The position numbers and the translations under genes were made by a program. Shown here piece by piece: positions 23,912 through 35,112 of a stretch of DNA of 64,000 bases. The DNA comes from Lasiodiplodia sp. COLG20 (lineage: Eukaryota; Ascomycota; Dothideomycetes; Botryosphaeriales; Botryosphaeriaceae): contig VNWV01000006.1 in the NCBI GenBank assembly GCA_009801085.1, positions 682,001-746,000 of the forward strand, given 5' to 3'. How positions within the stretch are numbered: the first letter of the stretch is position 1; each line of letters starts with the position of its first letter. Under the pieces are notes generated by a model. The model saw nothing but the letters and a program-made list of their open reading frames with translations, was not told where the DNA came from and did no database searches.

Positions 23912-26900
23912 TCAATCAATCCTGCCTCCCTTCTTCCCCCTGGCAATCAGCCTCTCCCTCAAATCGCCCACCGCCTCGCCCCAGCTAGGCTTCGGCTCCG
24001 CAGCGCCAGGAGCGCCCACGGCGACGTCGCGGCCGACGTACTGCTGGATGAACTCGGCCATCTTGGCCTCCTTGTACGCCTCGCCGTAGACGGCCTTTGC
24101 GACGACGGAGACGGCGGCGTGCAGGTCCTTGGAGGGGTCGTCGTCGAGGTTGGCGACGGCGATCTCGAAGGCGATGCGGACCTTTGACTGGACCGAGGGT
24201 AGTAGGACGGCGGCGTGGACGGCCATGCGCTCGTCGGACAGGATGAGCTCGTCGGTGACGTGCGCGAGGGCGAGGCGGCGCGCGTTGGCGGCGACGAGGC
24301 GGCACGCGTCCCAGCCGCGAGCGATGTGCGTGAGCAGGCGCGACACGCGCGTCGTGGGCTGTGGCAGGCAGTGCAGGTTGGCGCGCAGGACTTGCAGGAA
24401 GAAGCGCTTGGTCGTCGTGAGCGGGGCGTCGCCGATGTACGTCAGGCTGATCGGCCCGTTGGGCGACGAGGGCGAGGGTGCGTGCGGCGCGAAGGCGCCC
24501 GGGTGGAAGAAGAGCTGCAGGTCGTTGCGGTAGCTCATCGTGAGTGTCTTCTCTGGCGAGGCGCTGGCCGACGTGATGGTCCACCCGTGTGCCTTCTCCA
24601 GCGCCGTAACCCGGGTCTTGACCGCGTTGACTTCGTCGACGGACCAGCCGCGGCACTCTTCGCGTACGCGCTCGGCCTCCTGCGTCTCCTCGACGCACTC
24701 TACCTTCCGCTCCTTGGCGGCCTCGATGCGGGCCTCCTTCTCGGCGAGCTGCTGTTGCAGCTCCTGCACCTTGCGCTTCTTCTCTTCGATGGCGGCTTCG
24801 GCGGCGATGATGCGTTCCCTGGCAGCGTCGAGCTCTTCTCGGTCAGGGCCGTTCAGCTCCTCGGCGCGACGCTGAAGTTGCTTGCATTCCGACTGAAGGT
24901 GCGCGTGACGATCCTGAAGCGCTGGTAAAGTGGAGTCGATGATCTGCTCCTGCTTCTTGAGTGCCGCATCGTCCTGGTTGAAGCTTTCGGCTGTCCTCGT
25001 CAGACCCGCCTTGATATCATGGAGCAGGTTGCTCCGCCATCCATACCAAGCTTCCTTGGTCCTCAGGCGTGCGTTCGTTTTCATGTTCTTGAATTGGTTA
25101 TCCATGACCGCACGCTGGTCGGCAGGCGCTGACATGTAGTCGCGGAACAGCACTGGGTTCTCCTCGTAGACTTCCTCTTCCATCTGGCGAACAAGATTCT
25201 TGCCCTCGGAGATGTACTTCTTGAGCTCGTGGCACGCATGTTGGTACATGAGGTATTCTGGCTCTGTGCACGCGGCAGCCACGACGCAGGTCTCTAAGTC
25301 GTCCTTGCCCTCGATCTCGGCAGCATTGAGGCTAGCACTCCTGCCAAACGCATTTTGAGCACCGGGATAGCCCGTGTGTCTGCGCTTAGTGGTGGTTAGT
25401 TCCATGAAGCGGATACCAGTCATTTCCAGGAACTCCTGGAGCTGAATCTGTTCCACTGGTTCTTCCTCACCGACGGCTTCGTCGTTCTTTTCCTCCTCGG
25501 CCGGCAAAGTAGGGTATTGCACTTCATCTACACCGAATTGGACCTGTTTCGGAGGGGATGACGACTTCTTCGGTGAAGGGGTCTTTTTCGGGCTTGGGGT
25601 CTTCTGAGATGCTGCCTCACGGGGCGTTGCGGCAACAGAACGCTTGAGTGGCGACGTGAATACCTGTTTCCGAGGAGTCGAAAGAAGCTTGATAGAGTCC
25701 ATCAGCGACGGAACCGATGCCGCCCTTGGCGCTGGCTCTTTGGTTGGGGTAGTGGTCTTCGCTTCAACAGGTGTAGCAGCGCGCTCCTCCACCATTTCTT
25801 CTTCCAGCGCAGCCTGAGCTTCGGCAATGGACTCCTCCATAGACTTCTCAGGCGTTTGCTGTTGGGGCGTGTTCGCAACTGGCACAGGTTCGGGAGTCGT
25901 TGCGACATCCGCTTGCGCTGACCCAACACTCTTTCGAAGCGACCGACGTGGCGATTGCTGGGCTGCCTTCTGAGGCGATTTCCGTGGCGACTTCCTCGGG
26001 GATTTTCTAGGAGTTGTGTCCTTGTGGATCTTCAAGGCAGCGATAGGACTCTCAGCTTTGGCAATTACGGCATTGCTGACCTTCATCGGCGAGGGACTGG
26101 GAACTTCAGGGTGATTGTTCGTAAACCTCGCAGCGCTTCCACGCTTGCTAGGTGGCGTCGCCGCAGCAGTCTTTTTGGATTCCGGAGTGGCTGGGGTATC
26201 CTGCTGCGCGTTCTGGATCTTTCCTAGGATCGCCGTGAATTCCATGGAGAGATCCTCGTTGTCGTCTTTGCTCATCACCGTGTCGTCCGCTGAGATCTCT
26301 TGGTTGCTTCTGTTGTTCTTGATGCCGCCCATGGCCATTGTGAAGTCCATAGTCGCATCATCAAAAGCGGAGCTCATGCTTTCCCGCCGATCCTTTTTGT
26401 CCTGTGTCTGGGCGGACTTGATCCCTCCAACTGCGGTGGTAAAGTCCATGGTGCCATCTTCGAGCGGCTCATCATTCGCCACCGATCTCCTTTTCCTAAT
26501 GCTCATACGACGTGAAGCCTGTCGCTTGGCGGGGCTTCCCTGTTCCTCTGTGGTTGATGGGAGGACAGAGCGCCGCCGTTTGGTTCCTGCACGGGTGGAC
26601 GTTTCCTCGCTTTGAATGCTGCCAATAGCCGTCGTGAAATCCATCGTTACATTTTCCGGCTCTGGGCTCGGCTCTTGTTCCTTCTCTTGGGGTGCTCCAA
26701 CAATCCCTCCAATTGCACGTGTTATGTCCATGCTCATCTCCTCTCCCTCGCTGTCATCGTCCTGGTCCGGCCCTGGAAGCTTGAATGCGAAGGGGTCCGG
26801 CTGGGCGTTTTCCTTGTCCTCGGAGAATGTTGTCCTCTGAACCCATGGCTTGAAAGCAGCTGTAATTTCATCGCCAGCCAGTTCCATGGACGCCTCTCCA

Positions 26901-27836
26901 TCATCTTCATCCTCATATTGGAAGCGCTGTGTCCCTGCCTGTTCCGCAGCTTGCCTGAGAGCTGCCTCCAGCCGCGCGCTGGAGCCCGTAGAATCGTTTG
27001 AGGCGACCGAGGCCATCGTGGGCTCGTCCCCAGTATCCAAGCTCATCATTGTGCTCCCATCATCATCGTCGTCATTATCATCCGACACAATCTCGATATC
27101 GTCGCTTCCAGGAGCTGAACTTCCACTATAGGGGCTTGACGAAAGCTCATCGTCCGGGTTGTTGAAGTTCATGGGGGGAACACCCGAGCTGCGGCGCCGT
27201 TTCTTCTGGTGTAAGTCGCGTTGCTTCTCGGGGGACGATGAAGGGAGATCATCTTCGAGCTGCTCCGGAGGTGTCGAAGGCGGTTCAGCAGGATCCGAGT
27301 CTGATTCAGAGAAGCGAATGCCACGCTCGGGCGAGGAGGGTTCCTGGGTGGCGTTTGACGCGCGACGCGTGGAGTTCGAGGAGGCGGAAGATGTGGTCGC
27401 ATCGCGCATGTATTCAATGACATCCCAGGTGTGCAGAGTAGCTTCAGGAGCAAACGAGACGCGTCGCTTGGCTGGGCAACAATAAGCAGAGTTCTCAGCG
27501 GCGGCACAACACTTGTCACATACCCAGGGATTTGCGACGCTCTTCACGTCGCTTGACCTCATCTTCTCGGGAAAGAATGGACTTCACGGGCATAGCAGGC
27601 ATGGCAGACTGCAATCGTCAGCACGCGTTTTTCGTGCAGCCAGAAGATGCACACTATGATACCTTTCTGCGGTTGCCACCCGATTCCTTCAATGGCACAT
27701 CGAGGCCGCCAGGGCCGATGCTCTTGCTACGCGTCTTGCGGCCGCCGGACTTCTTCGGCGACAGCGTGGTAGACTTGGCGGGCGAGGCTACGGAAAGCCC
27801 CTCCGCAATGTTTTCCTTATCGTGCGCAGCGAACAT
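23912..27836 (-). CDS. Kinetochore scaffold Spc105/KNL1/Spc7
   Basis: Exons 27836-27663, 27608-27524 and 27471-23912 (introns of 54 and 52 nt) join in frame to 1272 residues. The N-terminus carries SILS (68-71) and KRRVSF (88-93), matching the SILK-like and RVSF protein-phosphatase-1 docking motifs of KNL1. Six MELT-like repeats follow near residues 282-500 (MDIT, three MDFT, MEFT and one MEL form), the sites where Mps1 phosphorylation recruits Bub1/Bub3. A Ser/Pro/Lys linker with KSPRKSPRKSP repeats comes next. The Spc7-type region begins near residue 760 (LQEFLEMTGIRFMELTTTKRR). It has long coiled coils and a C-terminal RWD-like domain that contacts Mis12. It links the outer kinetochore to checkpoint signalling. 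The RVSF motif starts directly after the exon 2/3 junction. Confidence 0.95.
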
Positions 27837-28146
27837 TGCTGCAGCTCGGCGCGGCAATGGTCCGCGGAGCAGGCGATGTTGTGGTCGTGGATCAGTTAGC
27901 GGGGCGGTGGTGTTGCGGTGCGTCGTAGCTTGACGTCGGTTTGTTGTTCCCGCGTGTTTTGCTGCTTCCCCATCGGGCCAGGTCCCGGCCCGCTTAGTCA
28001 CTGGCCTAAGCGAAGGCCCGTGCGCGCCACCCACATCGGCGAGAATTCGAATAGCATCGTACGCGGAAGCCGACGACCTTTTTTTCGACACCGACGACCT
28101 CGTTCACCACCCATCCACCCCGACGAGACAACCCGCCGCAGCAGCC
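27837..28146. promoter_or_regulatory. Divergent promoter of Spc105 and uS17 genes
   Basis: 310 bases separate the two start codons. A pyrimidine-rich T tract and a CCACCC-rich leader precede the ribosomal protein start. No specific factor site can be named with confidence. Confidence 0.5.
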
Positions 28147-28874
28147 ATGGCGACCGAGCTTACCGTCCAGAGCGAGCGCGCTTTCCAGAAGCAGCCTCAC
28201 ATCAACCTCGTCTCCAAGTCGAAGAACAACCGCGTCGGCAAGGGTGGCAGGAGATGGTACAAGGACGTCGGCCTGGGCTTCAGGACGCCCAAGACCGCCA
28301 TTGAGGGCTCCTACATCGGTATGTAGGATTTCCAGCCGGGCGCGGCCGTGTGCGATGGAGCAGATTTCGAAGAGACGGATTTGCGGCGATGCACTTCGGC
28401 ACGCGGACACGTCGAATATGCGCTCGCAAAACCACACGCCGTGCTGCATCCGGGAGCGGTAGTGCTAACTGAAAGCCTACAGACAAGAAGTGCCCCTTCA
28501 CCGGTCTCATCTCCATCCGTGGCCGTATCCTCACCGGCACCGTCGTCTCCACCAAGATGCACCGTACCCTGATCATCCGCCGCGAGTACCTCCACTTTAT
28601 CCCCAAGTACTCTCGTTACGAGAAGAGGCACAAGAACCTGGCTGCCCACGTCTCCCCCGCTTTCCGTGTTGAGGAGGGTGACCAGGTCACCGTTGGCCAG
28701 TGCAGGCCTCTTAGCAAGACTGTACGTCCTTCCGCCGCGATACCCGACACTTGAAGCTCCACGCGCGCGAGCACGCAAATTCTACAATACTAACAGCGGT
28801 CGCAGGTCCGCTTCAACGTCCTCCGCGTGCTTCCCCGCACCGGCAAGGCCGTCAAGAAGTTCAACAAGTTCTAA
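28147..28874 (+). CDS. rps11: 40S ribosomal protein uS17 (S11)
   Basis: Exons 28147-28318, 28483-28721 and 28806-28874 (introns of 164 and 84 nt, phases 1 and 0) give 159 residues, the usual length for eukaryotic S11. The N-terminus [17 protein letters not shown] and the core segments [35 protein letters not shown] and [16 protein letters not shown] are diagnostic. The C-terminus is [19 protein letters not shown]. It binds 18S rRNA in the small subunit body. The intron positions and the larger first intron are typical of a highly expressed fungal ribosomal protein gene. Confidence 0.97.
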
Positions 28875-29534
28875 GCGGTTACATCGGGTTGCATTTCTTC
28901 ATGGGACAAAAAGGCTTTGAGCTACGTTAAGGGGCATGTAGCCTAAGCTGGGTAGATCAAAAACTCTTGCACGACGACACGGTGTCACTATCCGAACTCA
29001 TTTGCGCATGGCAATGGTGGAATATCCCGGGTACTGACGCAGGCTTTGGTGCGATGAGGGAATCGGCTTAGATATCCTCCGAATCAAATTGAATCGGTAC
29101 AAAAAAGGAAGCGCGGCGAACCGCGAATCACGAACGAATTGACGAGTGCACTGGTCGTGTAACCGCTCATGAGCACCAAGTGCTTTCCTGTTGTGTGCTA
29201 GATTGTCACGTTACTTTTGTGGTTGGGAAGGGTTCCAGGTTCCAACGGATCCACCGTTTGCACGAGGCGATTGTGGCACGGGAAAGGAAGTCGCAGGGCC
29301 AAGAGCTGTTGCCGAATTCTGGGCATTCACCATCGCGCGTTCATTTGAACCTCTTCCGTGTCAAACGCAAACAACCAGCTCTACCTACAAACAACTACCT
29401 CAATGATCTAACTACGCCGCTCAAGTCCTGCCCATTCGTGACGCCCACGCTGCCAGAACCCTCACTCCCAGCAGTGTTGGGCTTGGCGGCAGCTTTGACC
29501 TCGATCACCTAACACTACAGTGAACCTATCGTCC
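28875..29534. other. Gene-free stretch
   Basis: The 3' flank of uS17 and upstream region of the methyltransferase gene. No gene seen. Confidence 0.55.
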
Positions 29535-32500
29535 ATGATGGCTACGTCGGCGGTCATCGACTTGCTATCCGATGACGATGACAACGCTGTTGATCTGGTC
29601 CAAACACGCGATGACGCGCAAGCGCAGCGCACAGTGCTGAACAGAGTGATCAGGCACGACATTCCGCAACCTCGGCGCCGTTCCGGATTGTCCAACGCGG
29701 TAGCTATCGCAACAATTGACCTGACGCTCGAAGACGATGCAGATGCAGGTGTGGCTGAACGGCCCGGTTCGGCAGGTGAGGGCGATTTGGCGCCGGCCAA
29801 TGAAGTGCGGCCTGACTCGCGATCGCGGAATCAAAACACCAGCCCGCGAACTCCAAGAACGACGGCTGAAGGAAGCAGCAAGCCCCGTGCTTCAGTCTCA
29901 GGTGACACTGGCGTTGCGCCCAAGCTTACTCGCGTATCGGCTAAAACTCCGCCAGCAGCGCTAAACTCGGAGAGTCCGCCCATGTTTCCAGGAGGAAGAT
30001 TCGCACATCTCCCAGGAAACCCGTCCGGAGAGCGACACTCGGGTGCCTCCGCTTCCTGCACCCGCCCACCACCGCTCAATGATGGCTCAACACCTGCGCA
30101 GGCGCACGTAATTAGCGATGATGAAGATGGCGACAACGGCGATGATGACGACCTGCTAATAGACGAGGAAAAATCGACACCAGCGACCGCCAGCAGGGAC
30201 ACGCTTTCATCTGGACGCTCAACAGAACACGTGAGGCCGACGACACCGCCGACACCACCGTCGGAACGTGAAACTAGCCCGATCAAGCACCTCTCGCGTA
30301 TAGCCGCCGAGGTCGCCGAGAGAGTCAAGCGAGATTGGGGAGTGTATCCATGGGACATAGTGAGAGCCTTGAACCCGCCTAAATTCGACGCCACCCTTGT
30401 GTGCGACTTCTGTGACCTTGCTCTCGTCGGTTGCTCGCTGGAAAAAGCAAAGCAGCTGGTCGAAGATCAGGTCAGAAAAAGGTCTGCAAAGTTGGATGGT
30501 GGTCCAAGATACATCATAACGGACGATATCAAGGAGGCCAGGAAAATATTCAACAATCTTAAAGAGGTAAGGTGGCGTGTTTTCAGAGAAAACCCAAGGC
30601 TAAGTCAATCTGATAGTTCTACTCTACTGGGCAGAGATCCCGCCCTCAAAGCCACCAATCAAGCGTGAGTGAGCTCGGGACACATGTTGTGGATGATTCT
30701 GACATCGTAGCAGAATACCATCTCCTCATTGCTGTCACCACATCCTCAGCCACGTCCCCACGTGCCATCGATACCTTCGCGGCTCAATCACGTAACTCAT
30801 CCCGCAGAAGACCCCACCAGCAGCGAATCTAGGAAGTCACTACCTGTCCCTAATCAAAGACGACCTGCACCCCTTGTGATCGTGGAACCACGCCAGCCAG
30901 CCCTTGGAAACCCTGCTCAACGAGAGTCAACCGAAGCCGGAAATCGTGGCAATATCGAGACCACTCCTAAACTCTTTACACAGCGACGAAAAGTGCATAC
31001 CGACCCGCTCGACTCTCTTCCACGCGATCTGCGACCTCTTTTTTCTGATAACCCTAAGCCTTCAGAGGAGGAACAACGTCGATCATCACCTGAAACTATT
31101 GCTCACCCAGAGACGGACGGGGCGCGGGATCGTGGCAACGAGACCCTCTCTAACCCTATCCAACCAGAAGAGCTGCATCTCGAACCTCAAGACGATAATC
31201 CTTTGGAAGCACTTGACAGCACCCCAAAAGATCCGCTCCCGATTATGTCTACTGAGGCCAAGCCTACAGAAAACGCTAACATCACTCAACCCGCGCGTAA
31301 GTATCCATGCAGCGCACTCAACCGTGGCGTGGATCCTGGTGCATCGATTACAGGTGCTAACGCATTGCGTGCCAGTTCCGGTAACACTTATAGACATGGG
31401 CAGCACGGAGTCGCCAAAATCCAACTCCTGCAAGGCTCCTCCGCGTGACATTCCTACGTCGGAGTCATTTCAGGACCTTGAAGACAAAGACGGATGGACG
31501 ATGGGAAGCATAAGGGTTTTGTTGATTAAGCACATGAAGGAAATTGACGAAAACCGCGAATACTTCACTAAAGTAAGAGCAAATCTGCCCCACTGCTTCT
31601 CTATTTCTAACACGATGCAGTTCCGGTTGGGTCGAGCTCGCAGAATCCACGATTTCCCGGAACCCGACACGACTGCGGAATCATCCAACGATTTTATTTC
31701 AGGGCCGAGCATCGTGCCAGCTAAGTTCGCGCAACAGGAATTTCCTTGGCCAAACGCGACGGCTATTCAGACTCGTGGAGCAGTCAAGACCGGAGAGAGC
31801 AAACCGAGGAACCAGAAAACCCAAGAGGTTTTCTCACATGGCAACAACAAAGGAATTAGGTCGATTATCAGCAACCCCGTCGATTTCTACGCGGTCAATA
31901 CGGTCCCCGTCCCGCCATACACCAATTATGTCAGCCTGAAACAAAACGTTCTCGCTGAGAACCATAGAACACTCATGGTATACCCTTACTTCGACGACGA
32001 CCAAGACGAAGATCTCGCCAAGAAGTCGCTGTGGGACGAGTTGCAGAGTCGCTATAATATTGTTGCGGACGAACTCAGGCGACGCAGGATACTTCAAGCT
32101 GAACAGGCCTGGCAACTTCGCTCTTACGCTGAAAAGGTCATTGAAGAATTACCCATGGAAATGCAAGATATCTTGGCGTACTTCCTGCTACCGTCGGAAG
32201 CGTTGATACGGAACTTGCAAATTGAGATGTCACTCGAGCATGCCCACTGCTTAGAACAAAAACGACCACCTTCTTGCATGGAGGAATTTAACCGGGAGAA
32301 GAAAAAATGGAGGGCGGTGTACGAGAATCTCCCACCTACAACAGTACGTGGACTCGCTATCGCTGCTATCCTCTGCCCCATATGGCTCGAGACTCTCAAA
32401 TTCAGCTTCTGGCACATTGCAAGAAGGTCCTCTTTGGCTCAGCCACCGCCACCTGGAAACCGCCCTCAACTTGGCGGCACTAATGGTTCTTCCGATTTTG

Positions 32501-34022
32501 CCTACAGAACACTCGCATGCCGCGTCTGCCACCTGCACAACTGTCCCTTTCACGGTGCGATCTTAGAACAACCTGAACCGAGCGACCAATCTGAGAGCGA
32601 GGACTCGGATACTGCTCATGACAGCTCTGACGATGACGAAAGATCACCCAGTGATTCCAGGCCGAACAGTCTTCGAAGATTGTCTATTTCGTCCGAGGCT
32701 TCCCTCGTCAACTTTAAGAAGCATGTCAAGGCTCAGCCTCGAGAACATCCTGCTGATGATGGAATAATCGTACGGCGAAATACGTCTCAATGGCTCAAGA
32801 CGAGGACGCACATTATGGAAAAAAGACCGCCATTCTTTCCCTGCAGTCACAAAGGCACGTGTTCGGAGGCAAAATGCAGTTGCTTTAGGGCCAACATCGT
32901 GTGCGAGAAGACTTGCGCATGCGCAGCATCCTGCAAACGAAGGTATCGGGGCTGCACCTGTGCTCAGTATGGACTTGCGTGCTTCAAAAACAACAAGTGT
33001 GAATGCTGGGCGCTGAACAGGGAGTGCGATCCTGATCTCTGCGCGAGCTGTGGAGCTGCCGAGGTTCTTGATCCAATCAATAGGTACAACGATGCTCTCT
33101 ATCGTCAGAAGTGTGGCAATGTAAACATCCAGCGCAACGTGCCCAAGCGCACCCTCCTGGGCCAATCGGAGGTTCAAGGTTTCGGATTGTACGCTGGAGA
33201 AAGACTCAAGGCGGGCGAGTACATTGGAGAATACAAAGGCGAGATTGTCACAAAGGAAGAAGGTTCGAGACGAGGCGCGGTTTACCAGCACCTCAAGACC
33301 AACTACCTGTTTGACCTGAACAAAGGCAAGTACCCATCCTGCCCTTTTTCCGGGACTTTTACTAATTCGTTGCTTCAGCCCAAGAGGTCGACAGTACGAG
33401 AGCGGGCAACAAGCTCCGCTTCATCAACAACTCGGCGAAGGCGCCCAACTGCGAGCCTCGAGTGATGCTCTGCAACACGGTCGTCCGCATCGGCCTGTTC
33501 GCGAACAAGGACATGGCGCCGGGAGAGGAGATGTTCTTCAACTACAACTACCCCGAGGAGGTCACGAAGCATTTCTGGGAGAAGGGCCAGGCGCAATCGG
33601 CCGGCACCGCCTTCGCCGTCAAGACCAAGAAGGGCAACGGCAAGCAGAAGGGCAAGGCCGCAAACTTGTCGTCGGACAGCGAGGCACTGGCGTCCAGGCG
33701 CTCCGGCGCGCCGCCGTCGGTCAGCGAAGCCCTGGCGATGCAGAAGGGGCTGAAGGCCAAGAAGTCGGCGCCGAAGCTGAAGGCGGAGGAGAGCAGTCGG
33801 TCGCGCATCGGAGAGACGCCGCTGAGGGGCTCGAGCACCATCAACCGCTACGCGTGGGCGACGACGGGGAAGCGGCCGAGGCGGTCGGCGTCGGAGAAGC
33901 AGAAGGCGTGGGAGGAGCTGGAGGAGGTTTTGGAGGACCTTGACAACTTCGGAGAGTCGGACCAGGACAGCGACAGCGAAAACGACAGGCCGAAGAAGAA
34001 GAGCAAGAAGGCGAAGGTGTAG
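29535..34022 (+). CDS. EZH2/KMT6-type H3K27 methyltransferase
   Basis: Proposed exons are 29535-30566, 30617-30664, 30711-31296, 31376-31572, 31621-33325 and 33379-34022. All phases agree and give 1403 residues. A Cys-rich CXC domain (from about 1029: CSHKGTCSEAKCSCF, CEKTCACAASCKRRYRGC, CECWALNRECDPDLC) precedes a SET domain (about 1127-1245). The SET domain has GFGLYAGE, EYIGEYKGEIV, RFINNSAKAPNCEPRV and GEEMFFNYNY. The CXC-SET order and these motifs are those of the Polycomb PRC2 enzyme EZH2 (Neurospora SET-7, Fusarium KMT6), which methylates histone H3 Lys27. The roughly 600-residue N-terminal half is acidic and low in complexity. A basic/acidic tail ends KKKSKKAKV. Exons 1-3 are less certain than the rest. 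The intron inside the SET domain is GC-AG. Confidence 0.9.
33326..33378 (+). other. GC-AG intron inside the SET domain
   Basis: The 5' site is AAAG|GCAAGT, which matches the known consensus of GC-AG introns. The 3' site is TGCTTCAG. Removing these 53 nt joins LFDLNK to AQEVDSTRAG in phase 1 and restores the SET domain. No GT donor nearby does the same. Confidence 0.85.
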
Positions 34023-35112
34023 AAGTTTTAATTCTGGAGGCGGGTCGTTTTTGGCTCGCGGACTTGCACAAAAGGCGAATAATCAAGAAGGGAAAGGGCG
34101 GCCTGGTAGATGAGGATTCCTGAATAGCTAGCTGGATAGATATTGCTCGGAAACGAGCCGTAAAAATCAGTTTGATAGGACTTGATAGTCGATATTCTAA
34201 ATGAAACAACTTGCTCATTGACATATTCATTGCATGTCCAGATATAGCTTTCAAATGCGCACGGAAACAGGATGACGTTGGGAGTGACGGGATGGACAAT
34301 AGCACCGCATTTACGTAGGTTGTTGGATCCAACAATTTTGCAGCTCACCTCTGCATCCAGTCCGTTTACTTTTGCTGCTCACGGAGAAATATTGCAGCAT
34401 ACTTTGTAGGGCATAGAGGAAGAAGGCATAATTCTATTAAGAGGGTGTACGGTTTGCTGTTCGCGAACTGTGCGAGCCGACTATCTACAGTGATGAGTCG
34501 CGTGACGTCATCTGTGGTGATGGCGGTCTACCACCGCGGGTGGGAGGTTTAAATTTCAGCGTGGAGTGTAGAATGAGGCTCGCAGTATGATATTACAGTA
34601 TATAAGCTGGTGAGTTAAGCCATTCCGGTATGCTAGCTACGATCGAATAAGATGGATTGCCTCGGTTAGATGAGAGCCTGAAGGTTTATGTAGGGCATCT
34701 GAGCTTCCATCCGCCCTCTTGTGGGAAAGAGGACGCATGTTCGAATACGGGCTAGGGAAGGCAAAAAAGACGGTTCCTAAGGAGTCTTTCTGTCGAGGCA
34801 CGGGAAGGGGGCACTCCCCATTAGATCCCACCGCTTCCAGTTTTGCCATTTTCTTCGCGGATCTTTTTTTCCCTCTTCCAGCGAGGATTGATATTTTAAA
34901 TGATAGATGAACTGAGAACTATCTATTATACAATATGTTCATGCTGTATACTCTAGTTGGCCCTTACGTAGGGTTTGTCGCCGAAGACGGAGCTATTAGT
35001 GTTAAAGTACGAAGAGCCGCACGTAGGATTTACCTGGAATAGAAAGCCTATTTGGGCTTAGTTCCCCCTATGGTTGTGCATAGTCTCTGCTGGTCGCAAG
35101 CCCGTTTGAGGG
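34023..35112. other. Gene-free stretch
   Basis: Lies between convergent genes. A tRNA-like piece near 34650-34745 does not fold into a tRNA. No supported gene. Confidence 0.5.

Noticed and set aside
34640..34745. tRNA-like sequence with a GTTCGAAT box
   Set aside because: The would-be T stem and acceptor stem do not pair, so no cloverleaf forms.
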